Positions 1 through 5,376 of a stretch of DNA of 11,569 bases are shown one piece after another; position 1 is the stretch's first letter, and each line of letters starts with the position of its first letter. A model generated the notes under the pieces. The model did not search any database and was not told the origin of the DNA. It saw only the letters and a list, made by a program, of their open reading frames with translations. The translations under genes were made by a program, and so were the position numbers. This DNA is from JBDGYE01 sp039584255 (GTDB lineage: Bacteria; Gemmatimonadota; Gemmatimonadetes; Palauibacterales; Palauibacteraceae): the NCBI GenBank assembly GCA_039584255.1, contig JBDGYE010000087.1, positions 1 through 11,569 on the forward strand. Direction: 5' to 3'.

Positions 1-800
1 ATAGCGTTGTTGCCGCCCAGCTCCAAGATCGTCCGTCCAAGGCGCTTTCCGACCGCTTCGGCTACCCAGGTTCCCATCTGCGTGCTGCCCGTGAACGACA
101 CCAACGGAATTCGCCTGTCGTGAAGCAGCTTTTCTCCGACGGTAGAGCCTTTCCCCACGACCAGCGAGAAGATCGCCGGGTCGACGTCGTTGTCGCGGCA
201 TACCCGCTCGGCGATCCTCGTCACGGCAATCCCGCAGAGCGGTACCTGGCTGGAGGGCTTCCAGAGCGTCGAGTCGCCGCACACCGCAGCGATCGCCGCG
301 TTCCAGCTCCACACTGCTACGGGGAAGTTGAAGGCGGTGATCACACCCACCACGCCGAGCGGGTGCCACTGCTCGAACATCCGGTGGTCCGGACGTTCGG
401 ACTGCATCGTGAGTCCGTAGAGCTGTCGGGACAGGCCGACGGCGAAGTCGCAGATGTCGATCATCTCCTGGACCTCACCCTCGCCTTCGGCGCCAATCTT
501 GCCCATCTCGAGCGTCACGAGCTGTGCGAGCTCATCCTTGACCTCGCGCAGGCGGTTGCCTAGCTGGCGGACGATCTCGCCCCGCCGCGGGGCCGGCAGC
601 GTCCGCCAGACGAGAAAGGCATCTCGGGCTCGGCCCACGATCTGCTCGTACTCGTCCTCTGTGACCTGCTGGACGGTGGCGATCGCCGACCCGTCGATCG
701 GCGTCGTCACCTCCAGCTCCGGCCCTGAGCCGGTCCACTCGCCGGCGAACCCTCCGGGGTTGTTCTCCTCGATGCCCAGAGTTTTCAGAAAGTCATGCAT
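1..800 (-). CDS. Antiquitin-type (ALDH7) aldehyde dehydrogenase, N-terminal part, cut by window edge
   Basis: The reading frame enters from the left edge and gives 266 N-terminal residues of an NAD(P)+-dependent aldehyde dehydrogenase. It starts MHDFLKTLGIEEN. It contains LVTLEMGKI, EVQEMIDICDFAVGLSR, ITAFNFPVAV (oxyanion-hole Asn), SFTGSTQMG (cofactor-binding loop) and LELGGNN, whose Glu is the general base. EVQEMIDICDFAVGLSR and the NFPVAVWSWN stretch are typical of ALDH7A1/AmaB, which oxidises piperideine-6-carboxylate (alpha-aminoadipate semialdehyde) in lysine catabolism. The catalytic Cys lies beyond the edge. I chose ATG at 800 because it gives the usual family N-terminus, but it has no good ribosome binding site. 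An in-frame GTG at 851 has AGGAG five bases upstream and would add 17 residues with rare-looking codons. The family is certain; the substrate is inferred from subfamily resemblance. Confidence 0.93.
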   Translation of the reverse strand, partial: MHDFLKTLGIEENNPGGFAGEWTGSGPELEVTTPIDGSAIATVQQVTEDEYEQIVGRARDAFLVWRTLPAPRRGEIVRQLGNRLREVKDELAQLVTLEMGKIGAEGEGEVQEMIDICDFAVGLSRQLYGLTMQSERPDHRMFEQWHPLGVVGVITAFNFPVAVWSWNAAIAAVCGDSTLWKPSSQVPLCGIAVTRIAERVCRDNDVDPAIFSLVVGKGSTVGEKLLHDRRIPLVSFTGSTQMGTWVAEAVGKRLGRTILELGGNNA

Positions 801-1186
801 GGGAGGCTCTATCCAGTTGCTCAGTAGACACTTCCGCGATCGCGGCCGCACTCGGGCTCCTGCTCTTACGGCGGCAGCAGGAATGTTAGCGGATCAAGGG
901 GCCTCCGGCTACGGCAGCCACAGTCGCCGGCGACGCGGCCCGACCCTGTAGGCGCGGGCCGCGCAGGACGGCCAAGGCTTCCGGGGCAAGGCCGCCTTGC
1001 GGGGCAGACCTTAAGCCAGGGCAGCACCTTGGAGCATCCCCTGTTATATTGTGCAGACGGACGTGGCCCCCACACGTCGGCTTCCGTTTCCCTCCGGCCC
1101 AAGGACATCGAGAAGCGCGCACGAGCCCCGCGATCGATCGCTCCGACGGCGAGGCCGGGAAGCCGAACCAAGCAAGGAGGCGTCTC
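801..1186. other. Intergenic stretch between divergent genes, no convincing gene
   Basis: This stretch separates the start of the aldehyde dehydrogenase (minus) from the start of the TPR protein (plus). The open frames crossing it have no recognisable protein character and overlap one another. It must hold the promoters of both genes, but I see only a TATATT -10-like box at 1045-1050 for the plus side, with no clear -35 at normal spacing. A small hairpin at 986-1000 (GCAAGG/CCTTGC, three-base loop) has no T run. Confidence 0.6.
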
Positions 1187-1735
1187 ATGACCAAAGGTCT
1201 CAGGATCCTTCCCCTAGCGGCGCTCGCCGTGCTCGTCCTCCCGCCGCCCGCGGAGGCTCAGGACGAGCAGCGACCCATGTATGAGCTCCCAAGCATCACG
1301 GTCACCGCCCTCTCCGAGGCTGACCCCCTGTACGAGACCGCCTCGGCTTTGTATCAGGCGGGCAACTGGAAGAAAGCTGCCGAAGTCTATCGCGATGCTG
1401 CCGAGGGCATGCCCGAGAACGACCCGAACTCGTACGTCACCTACGACCAGTCGGCGCGTCTCTATTTCTACGCGGGAGAATTCGGCGACGCGCGTGCGAT
1501 GATGGAGCGGGCGGCGGAGGTGGCCGAGGCGACAGGCGACAACGTGTCTGCGGCCTACCGCCACGTGGATGCGGCGTTCATAGCGGTTTGGGAGGGGTAT
1601 CCGGGGAAGCGTCGTGAGCACGTAGGCATGGCCGAAGAGTACGCCGAGAGCGAGGGTTTCGGCGAGTACGACGCGGCCAGGATCGGCGCGCTCACTCGGG
1701 GCGTTGGTATGCTGCCGATGGAGGACAGCGAATAG
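1187..1735 (+). CDS. Secreted TPR-repeat protein
   Basis: The product is 182 residues. The start at 1187 is fixed by AAGGAGG at 1174-1180 with a six-base spacer, although the open frame extends further upstream. Residues 1-24 are a Sec signal peptide (basic MTKGLR, hydrophobic core, AEA cleavage motif before QDEQ). The mature part is all helical. Two TPR-like units are visible, at about residues 45-72 (ALYQAGNWKKAAEVYRDAAE) and about 83-112 (ARLYFYAGEFGDARAMMERA), each with the Gly/Ala spacing of a TPR. It probably acts as a periplasmic protein-protein interaction scaffold. No catalytic motif is present, and it is too small to be a full assembly factor such as BamD. It has its own terminator, so it is probably monocistronic. 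Confidence 0.85.
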   Translation: MTKGLRILPLAALAVLVLPPPAEAQDEQRPMYELPSITVTALSEADPLYETASALYQAGNWKKAAEVYRDAAEGMPENDPNSYVTYDQSARLYFYAGEFGDARAMMERAAEVAEATGDNVSAAYRHVDAAFIAVWEGYPGKRREHVGMAEEYAESEGFGEYDAARIGALTRGVGMLPMEDSE

Positions 1736-1771
1736 CAGGCTCCGTCTCCGCGGGATCTTCCGCAGTAACCG

Positions 1772-1812
1772 AAGGCCGGGCCAGACCACAGCATCGGTCG
1801 GCCCGGCTTTGT
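1772..1812 (+). terminator. Intrinsic terminator after the TPR gene
   Basis: GCCGGGCC (1775-1782) pairs perfectly with GGCCCGGC (1800-1807). After one bulged A, GACC (1784-1787) pairs with GGTC (1796-1799) around an eight-base loop. The stem is followed by TTT, and the AA at 1772-1773 can pair with T residues on the other side. It lies 37 bases after the stop codon. Confidence 0.85.
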
Positions 1813-2174
1813 GTGGCACCCTACAGATGAGTTGGCCGAGTGCCGGCTGTCGACTGAGTGATCGGGATTTTCAGGCTGGAATGGAGGGACTCCCGGACCT
1901 GCGTGGCAGCGAAAAGACCAGGTCGCCTTCTTCAGCGGAACTGGCGGGCAGCAGGCCGTGGGACGCTCGACCGTTGTACGGCGTTGATAAATGTTCTGTT
2001 CGAGGAGCTTGGAGCGCGCACGGTGGTCGTCCGAGGGCTAAGCGAGCGCGAGCGCGTGGCGGAGCAGCCCTCGGTCAGGCCACATGGGGCTGATCACCGT
2101 CGGGGAGGTCATGGAGCGAGTGCGCCTGGCCCTGGATCGCTATGGGGAAAGGGATTCGATCGGATCGCCCGTAC
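1813..2174. other. Long stretch without a convincing gene
   Basis: About 360 bases lie between the terminator and the next clear promoter. The open frames here (for example 1858-2178, and a 42-codon frame 2111-2239 preceded by GGGAGG only two bases from its ATG) show low-complexity Arg/Gly/Ala composition and no family signature. The region could be decayed coding sequence or long non-coding spacer; nothing in the sequence decides between them. Confidence 0.5.
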
Positions 2175-2203
2175 TTGACAAACGAGGCGCGGGCGCCGAT
2201 ACT
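2175..2203 (+). promoter_or_regulatory. Strong sigma-70-type promoter
   Basis: TTGACA at 2175-2180 is a perfect -35 box. It is separated by exactly 17 bases from GATACT at 2198-2203, a -10 box with four of six consensus positions including the A at 2 and T at 6. Transcription should start near 2207-2211. It is the best promoter in the window and drives either a short RNA ending at about 2291 or the cold-shock mRNA through a roughly 195-base leader. An imperfect inverted repeat at 2205-2231 lies directly over the expected start site and could be an operator. Confidence 0.75.
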
Positions 2204-2207
2204 CCTG

Positions 2208-2291
2208 TCTCTCGACGGTGTGTCGAGACAGCGGGCTGACGGACACGATTTCGAGTACGGGGGGCCTGTAGGACGGGTCGCCCCTTTTTTT
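2208..2291 (+). ncRNA. Candidate small RNA or attenuated leader ahead of the cold-shock gene
   Basis: The stretch from the promoter at 2175-2203 to the terminator at 2259-2291 would give a transcript of about 80-85 nt with no convincing reading frame. Its 5' part can form a hairpin: TCGAC (2212-2216) pairs with GTCGA (2222-2226) around GGTGT, extended by CTGTC (2205-2209) and GACAG (2227-2231) if transcription starts early enough. It may be an independent sRNA. It may equally be the upstream half of a long 5' leader of the cold-shock gene in which the terminator acts as an attenuator. I do not recognise it as a known RNA family. Confidence 0.45.
2259..2291 (+). terminator. Hairpin plus T7 terminator or attenuator
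   Basis: GGG (2259-2261) pairs with CCC (2281-2283) and GGCC (2263-2266) pairs with GGTC (2276-2279), with one G/G mismatch between the two parts and a nine-base loop. The stem is followed by C and an uninterrupted run of seven T (2285-2291). The stem is moderate but the T run is the longest in the window. It lies 114 bases before the ATG of the cold-shock gene, so it is either the end of a short RNA or an attenuator in the leader. Confidence 0.65.
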
Positions 2292-2347
2292 GTTGTCCGA
2301 CGCCCCGAGCCCAGCGCGGGGGCTGTGGACCGCGCAGAAGTCAGGTA

Positions 2348-2379
2348 GTCGGAAGGTGCGGATCGCTCCGGATTCCGAC
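2348..2379 (+). promoter_or_regulatory. Leader hairpin just upstream of the cold-shock ribosome binding site
   Basis: GTCGGAA (2348-2354) pairs perfectly with TTCCGAC (2373-2379). Nested inside, CGGA (2359-2362) pairs with TCCG (2367-2370) around the tetraloop TCGC. The structure ends 12 bases before AAGGAG (2392-2397). Cold-shock genes of the CspA type are known for structured leaders that change fold with temperature. A regulatory role here is inference from position and symmetry. Confidence 0.5.
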
Positions 2380-2405
2380 GACGACCTACTGAAGGAGCAG
2401 GATTG

Positions 2406-2612
2406 ATGCGTATCAGAGGGACTGTGAAGTGGTTCAACGACCAGAAGGGCTTCGGCTTCATCACGCCGGAGGACAGCGGGAAGGACTGCTTCGTGCACCA
2501 CACCGCCATCCAGGCGGAGGGCTTCAAGACCCTGAACGAAGGTGACCTCGTCGAGTTCAACATGGTCGAGGGCCAGAAGGGCCCCGCCGCGGAGAACGTC
2601 GTTCGTCTCTAG
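2406..2612 (+). CDS. Cold-shock protein (CspA family)
   Basis: The product is 68 residues, the normal length for a single cold-shock domain. It is a five-stranded OB fold that binds single-stranded RNA and DNA and melts mRNA structure in the cytoplasm. Visible motifs are GTVKWFN at residues 5-11, RNP1 as KGFGFI at 14-19, and RNP2 as CFVHH at 28-32, with Cys in place of the usual first Val. The C-terminus is KGPAAENVVRL. I chose ATG at 2406, eight bases after AAGGAG (2392-2397), over the TTG three bases earlier. It has a long structured upstream region and its own terminator, so it is monocistronic. Whether it is cold-induced or constitutive cannot be read from the protein. Confidence 0.97.
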   Translation: MRIRGTVKWFNDQKGFGFITPEDSGKDCFVHHTAIQAEGFKTLNEGDLVEFNMVEGQKGPAAENVVRL

Positions 2613-2640
2613 CCTGGACGGTTTGAAGGCATAGACGCGC

Positions 2641-2680
2641 AGAGGGCCGCTCGATTCGTCGGGCGGCCCTCTCGGTTTTG
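2641..2680 (+). terminator. Intrinsic terminator after the cold-shock gene
   Basis: AGAGGGCCGC (2641-2650) pairs perfectly over ten bases with GCGGCCCTCT (2663-2672) around a 12-base loop, followed by CGGTTTTG. It lies 28 bases after the stop codon and 28 bases before the end of the convergent lipoprotein gene. It may also serve that gene, though the minus-strand copy has no good T run. Confidence 0.88.
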
Positions 2681-2707
2681 TCCTCGCCTATGGGAACCCG
2701 TGGTGGG

Positions 2708-3157
2708 CTATGGGCGAGCCCCGAGGTATCTCTCCCAATCGACGGCTCCCTTGAGAAGCGTGACGGCCAGCAGCAAGGCGAACGCGGCAAGGACGATCGC
2801 GGCACCCGTCTTCGCCGTATCCACCACCTTTGCCTCGACGCTTCGGACATCTTGTGCGGGCAGCGTCCGCGCGAGCTTCACGAGGCCAGCGTTGTAGAGG
2901 CCGATCACGCTATCCGCTTCGAATTGCGCTTCCTCCAGGACCACGGCGCTTCCGTCCGCGAGGATCAGCCGCGCAGGATCGGGCAGCTCACTGCGCCTGT
3001 CGAGCGGATACTCGTCGACCGGTTCCCAGCGGTGGCAGCCGAGCAGTGAAGTTGTAAGGACCAAGGCCACCAGGAACGGTTGCGCAAAGCGCCCCTCTGT
3101 CGAAGCCCGACCTGCGGCTCGCTCGCCGGCCGAGGGCCGGATGTGTATGTTTCTCAT
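2708..3157 (-). CDS. Predicted lipoprotein with C-terminal membrane segment
   Basis: The product is 149 residues. The start at 3157 (MRNIHIRPSAG) is preferred over the longer open frame because GAGGAA lies four bases upstream. A hydrophobic stretch FLVALVLTTSLLGC ends in a lipobox (LLGC), so the Cys should be lipidated after export. The N-region before it is unusually long, about 27 residues. The mature part has a basic and acidic segment with a short beta-like region (ARLILADGSAVVLEEAQFE). Near the C-terminus is a single transmembrane helix (AAIVLAAFALLLAVTLLKGAV) followed by DWERYLGARP. The combination of lipid anchor and membrane helix suggests an inner-membrane location. I do not recognise a family. 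Confidence 0.75.
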   Translation of the reverse strand: MRNIHIRPSAGERAAGRASTEGRFAQPFLVALVLTTSLLGCHRWEPVDEYPLDRRSELPDPARLILADGSAVVLEEAQFEADSVIGLYNAGLVKLARTLPAQDVRSVEAKVVDTAKTGAAIVLAAFALLLAVTLLKGAVDWERYLGARP

Positions 3158-3192
3158 CGCTTCCTCGGCTCGAGAACCAGGCTCGAATCGCG

Positions 3193-3423
3193 ATGGCTGT
3201 GTTCTATCTGTTTCTTGGTACGACACTCGGGCTCTTGTTCTGCGTCCTGATTCGCGCGGGGTACAGGATGATGGCGCTGAGTCTCGGAATGGCCCTGTTC
3301 TTCGGTATATTACTCACGAACGGTTATCCGAGCATTCGTGAGCAGTACCCAACGGTCTTCCTGGGAGCGTTCCTGCTCGGCCCGGTAGCTTTCCTCGCAT
3401 ACGGGCGAAGAAGAGACATCTGA
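3193..3423 (+). CDS. Small three-helix membrane protein
   Basis: The product is 76 residues and strongly hydrophobic, with predicted membrane helices at about 2-20 (FYLFLGTTLGLLFCVL), 25-43 (MMALSLGMALFFGILL) and 55-70 (VFLGAFLLGPVAFLAYG). It ends in a basic tail GRRRDI that by the positive-inside rule should be cytoplasmic. The helix pattern makes this frame convincing. The ribosome binding site is weak (AGG about 11 bases before the ATG). Only 35 bases separate its start from that of the divergent lipoprotein, so its promoter must overlap that gene's 5' end. No family is recognised. The base composition looks less GC-rich than its neighbours, as expected for a protein rich in Phe and Met. 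Confidence 0.65.
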   Translation: MAVFYLFLGTTLGLLFCVLIRAGYRMMALSLGMALFFGILLTNGYPSIREQYPTVFLGAFLLGPVAFLAYGRRRDI

Positions 3424-3481
3424 CCAGGAGGAAGCGATCGGCGACCGTCTTGCGCCGCGCCGGGCGATATGTTGTCGCCGC

Positions 3482-3958
3482 CTATCTGTAGAGGGCGTCC
3501 CAGGAATTGAAAACGCCGTCGGAGCCCACCTGCCCGAGCCCACACGTCTGCAGGGCGCCGGGATGCTCGCTCTGAAACACCTCGGAGTACGCGGCACGCA
3601 GGGCGTCCTCACTGCAGAAGAGCGCCGCTTCATCCAGGCCTTCGAGCTGCATGATCCGACGGAGGACCGCCTCGCGAACGGCGGCTGGAGTCTCCCGCGT
3701 GAGGGCGGGCACGATAACGTCCCCGCGGGTGGGGGAGCCCAACTCCTCCGCCACCCCGAGAACCGAGTAGGCAGGCACGGAATCAGGCAGGGCGATCTCG
3801 GCCGTAGCCATCGAATCGGCCGGCGGCGGCTCCACCTCGGGCAGCTCCGAAGCCACTTCCTCGACCTCACGGCCCCCGCGTACGTACAGCAGACCAGCGC
3901 CAACGAGGACACCCAGTACGATCCCCAGGAAGATCCCCTTGGTCTTAGCCGGGCTCAT
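3482..3958 (-). CDS. Membrane-anchored hypothetical protein
   Basis: The product is 158 residues. The start at 3958 (MSPAKTKG) has GGAGG seven bases upstream; an ATG eight codons further up has none. Residues 7-27 form one transmembrane helix (IFLGIVLGVLVGAGLLYV) with a basic N-terminus, so the rest should be outside the cytoplasm. A Pro/Glu-rich linker (ELPEVEPPPADS) leads to a folded C-terminal domain, from about residue 65, with helices around ETPAAVREAVLRRIMQLEGL. Two Cys residues (in LFCSEDALR and LQTCGLG) could form a disulfide. No enzyme motif is visible and I do not recognise the family. tRNA-Ser lies 73 bases upstream on the same strand with no T-run terminator between, so co-transcription is possible. 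Confidence 0.75.
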   Translation of the reverse strand: MSPAKTKGIFLGIVLGVLVGAGLLYVRGGREVEEVASELPEVEPPPADSMATAEIALPDSVPAYSVLGVAEELGSPTRGDVIVPALTRETPAAVREAVLRRIMQLEGLDEAALFCSEDALRAAYSEVFQSEHPGALQTCGLGQVGSDGVFNSWDALYR

Positions 3959-3985
3959 CGATCGACCTCCAAGTTTTGGCACTCG

Positions 3986-4017
3986 TGGCCGGCCTGCCGT
4001 GAGCCACCCGCCGGCCA
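3986..4017 (-). other. Stem-loop between tRNA-Ser and the downstream gene
   Basis: TGGCCGGC (3986-3993) pairs perfectly with GCCGGCCA (4010-4017) around a 16-base loop. It has no T run on either strand, so it is not a classical terminator. By position it may act as an RNA-processing site or a 3' border of the tRNA precursor. Confidence 0.45.
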
Positions 4018-4030
4018 GATTCTACGAGAG

Positions 4031-4113
4031 CGGAGGGGGCGGGATTCGAACCCGCATGGGCTTTCGCCCGCCAGTTTTCAAGACTGGTGCATTAGCCGTT
4101 CTGCCACCCCTCC
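4031..4113 (-). tRNA. tRNA-Ser (anticodon UGA)
   Basis: Read on the minus strand, the acceptor arm GGAGGGG (4113-4107) pairs with CCCCTCC (4038-4032). The D arm is GCA/TGC. The anticodon arm is CCAGT/ACTGG with loop CTTGAAA, giving anticodon TGA, which reads UCA serine codons. A long variable arm, GGGC-GAAA-GCCC, is typical of class II tRNA-Ser. The T arm is GCGGG-TTCGAAT-CCCGC. The discriminator is G, as expected for serine. The 3' CCA is not encoded, so a CCA-adding enzyme must supply it. Every arm pairs fully, so it should be functional. Confidence 0.97.
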
Positions 4114-4123
4114 AGGCTACCTT

Positions 4124-4129
4124 ATCATA
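4124..4129 (-). promoter_or_regulatory. Probable -10 box of the tRNA-Ser gene
   Basis: TATGAT on the minus strand matches five of six consensus -10 positions and ends ten bases before the mature 5' end of the tRNA, a normal distance for a stable RNA promoter. No convincing -35 box is seen 16-18 bases upstream. Confidence 0.4.
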
Positions 4130-4308
4130 CCATCATTCCGGTCGGGAGCGCAGGCCCCGGATAGTCTGGTCCGTTGCTTGCGCGACGCGGGCCGGCCTGC
4201 ATGAAACCCGGACCTGGCGGATCGCGTACCAGTTCTACGGGCTCGGGTCGCGGACCGGCGGCACCTGAGCACCGGCGTGGCCTCCGCCGCTGGCAGAGAG
4301 AGTGACGC

Positions 4309-4380
4309 TTGCGAAAGTTGCTTTTCCTGGTGGGGCTCGAGATAGCCCGGCGGGTGCTGCGGAAGGTACTCCGCGTCTAG
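4309..4380 (+). CDS. Possible 23-residue amphipathic membrane peptide (weak)
   Basis: Starting at TTG 4309, the frame reads MRKLLFLVGLEIARRVLRKVLRV and stops at TAG 4378-4380. An in-frame TGA lies six bases before the TTG, so no longer start exists in this frame. The peptide has a hydrophobic patch followed by regularly spaced Arg/Lys and would form an amphipathic, membrane-binding helix. Evidence for translation is thin: a TTG start, only a GAGAGAG-like purine stretch upstream and no known family. It converges with the OsmC gene, four bases from that gene's stop. It could be chance. Confidence 0.22.
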   Translation: MRKLLFLVGLEIARRVLRKVLRV

Positions 4381-4384
4381 GGTG

Positions 4385-4780
4385 CTACTCTATGACCTCC
4401 ACCTCCACATCGAGCGAAATATCCATGCGCATCGAGTGGAATACGCTGCAATACTTCTCCAGCGACAGGTCGACGGCGCGCTGCGCCTTCTCCAGGTCCA
4501 CCGCGCCCTTGATCCGGAACTTCATCTCCAGTCTTTTCACGTGACGCGGCGACTCGGCCCGCCGCTCCGCACTGACCTTTACCGCCATGCCCCGGATGTC
4601 CTGACGTCCCTTCCTCAGGATGTCCACTACGTCGGCCGCGGCGCAGGCTCCGAGCGATTCCAGCATAAGGTTGACGGGGGAGGGCCCCGCGGCGCCGTCA
4701 CCGTCGATCGCCGTCGTCGCCTCACCGGCGTGAGCCTCGAACCGGAGATCACCCCTCCACTCCAATGACACTGTTTGCAT
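4385..4780 (-). CDS. OsmC-family protein (YhfA-like)
   Basis: The product is 131 residues, full length for the short OsmC/YhfA branch. OsmC and Ohr proteins are dimeric cytoplasmic thiol peroxidases that reduce organic hydroperoxides using two Cys residues. Both are visible here: Cys46 in ESLGACAAADVVDIL and Cys111 in LEKYCSVFHSM. The conserved PSPVNLMLESLGAC block, the RHVKRLEMKFRIKG strand and the VDLSLEKYCSV helix match the YhfA-like subgroup, whose substrate is less certain than that of OsmC and Ohr. The start at 4780 has only a weak AAGATA upstream. The gene diverges from the YjbQ gene across a region with two perfect palindromes that may hold its operator. Confidence 0.93.
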   Translation of the reverse strand: MQTVSLEWRGDLRFEAHAGEATTAIDGDGAAGPSPVNLMLESLGACAAADVVDILRKGRQDIRGMAVKVSAERRAESPRHVKRLEMKFRIKGAVDLEKAQRAVDLSLEKYCSVFHSMRMDISLDVEVEVIE

Positions 4781-4788
4781 TATCTTGT

Positions 4789-4829
4789 GATGATCATCTG
4801 AAGTGATTTCAAGATCGATCTTGCTTCAC
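4789..4829. promoter_or_regulatory. Paired palindromes in the osmC-like/yjbQ-like divergent region
   Basis: CAAGATCGATCTTG at 4810-4823 is a perfect 14-base palindrome. It is flanked by GTGA (4803-4806) and TCAC (4826-4829), which continue the symmetry after short asymmetric gaps. A second perfect palindrome, GATGATCATC, lies at 4789-4798. Both lie in the 141-base gap between the two divergent starts. The larger one overlaps a TTGAAA on the minus strand and a possible weak plus-strand promoter (TTGCTT 4821-4826, 17 bases, GATTCT 4844-4849). A dimeric transcription factor site is the natural reading; the factor is unknown. Confidence 0.5.
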
Positions 4830-4921
4830 GGTGCGCCGGTGCCGATTCTTCCCAGCGCGCCCACGGACACGGAACATAGACGCCCTCGCTAAGTCGCTTC
4901 AAGACCGGTGCAGGAGAATCC

Positions 4922-5344
4922 ATGAAAGCCCATACCCGTCATCTGACGATGAACGTGCCGGCCCGCATGGAGTTCGTGAACATCACTCCCGCGGTCGAGG
5001 AGGAGGTAGAGTCGAGCGGTGTGAAGGAGGGCCTCTGCCTCGTAAACGCGATGCACATCACGGCGAGTGTCTTCATCAACGATGACGAGCCGGGCCTTCA
5101 CCGTGACTACAAGAAATGGCTGGAGCTGCTTGCCCCCTTCGATCCGAGCCCCGAGCGATATCACCACAACCGCACCGGTGAGGACAACGCCGATGCCCAC
5201 CACAAACGGCAAATCATGGGGCGCGAGGTGGTGGTGGCGGTTACCGGGGGAAGGCTCGACTTCGGCCCGTGGGAGCAGATCTTCTACGGCGAGTTCGACG
5301 GGCGAAGGCCAAAGCGGATCCTGATCAAGATCATCGGGGTGTAG
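4922..5344 (+). CDS. YjbQ/UPF0047 family protein
   Basis: The product is 140 residues, the usual family length. AGGAG at 4912-4916 lies five bases before the ATG. Family hallmarks are VNAMHITASVFINDDEPGLHRD (residues 41-62) and the strongly conserved EDNADAHHKRQIMG (87-100), where His and Asp residues form the presumed metal and active site. These are followed by GRLDFGPWEQIFYGEFDGRRPKR and a C-terminal ILIKIIGV strand. YjbQ proteins are cytoplasmic trimers; weak thiamine-phosphate synthase activity has been described for E. coli YjbQ, but the physiological role is unsettled. It is probably co-transcribed with the barrel protein, which begins 32 bases after its stop. Confidence 0.94.
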   Translation: MKAHTRHLTMNVPARMEFVNITPAVEEEVESSGVKEGLCLVNAMHITASVFINDDEPGLHRDYKKWLELLAPFDPSPERYHHNRTGEDNADAHHKRQIMGREVVVAVTGGRLDFGPWEQIFYGEFDGRRPKRILIKIIGV

Positions 5345-5376
5345 CGACGGGGGACCCGCGGCCCGAGATTCGGCGG

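Noticed and set aside
532..738. 68-codon minus-strand frame inside the aldehyde dehydrogenase
   Set aside because: Out of frame with the real gene; Arg/Gly/Ala-rich shadow.
986..1000. Hairpin GCAAGG/CCTTGC
   Set aside because: Short stem with no T run and no gene ending nearby; not a terminator.
1858..2178. 106-codon plus-strand frame in the stretch before the strong promoter
   Set aside because: No ribosome binding site, no domain, Arg/Gly-rich composition; treated as non-coding.
2111..2239. 42-codon frame preceded by GGGAGG
   Set aside because: Spacer of two bases is too short and the frame runs through the strong promoter; no family resemblance.
3426..3436. Strong ribosome-binding-like AGGAGGAAGCG after the small membrane protein
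   Set aside because: It is followed by ATC and not a normal start codon, and the downstream frame is antisense to a better-supported gene.
3563..4204. 213-codon plus-strand frame
   Set aside because: It runs antisense through a gene with a good ribosome binding site and straight through the tRNA-Ser gene.
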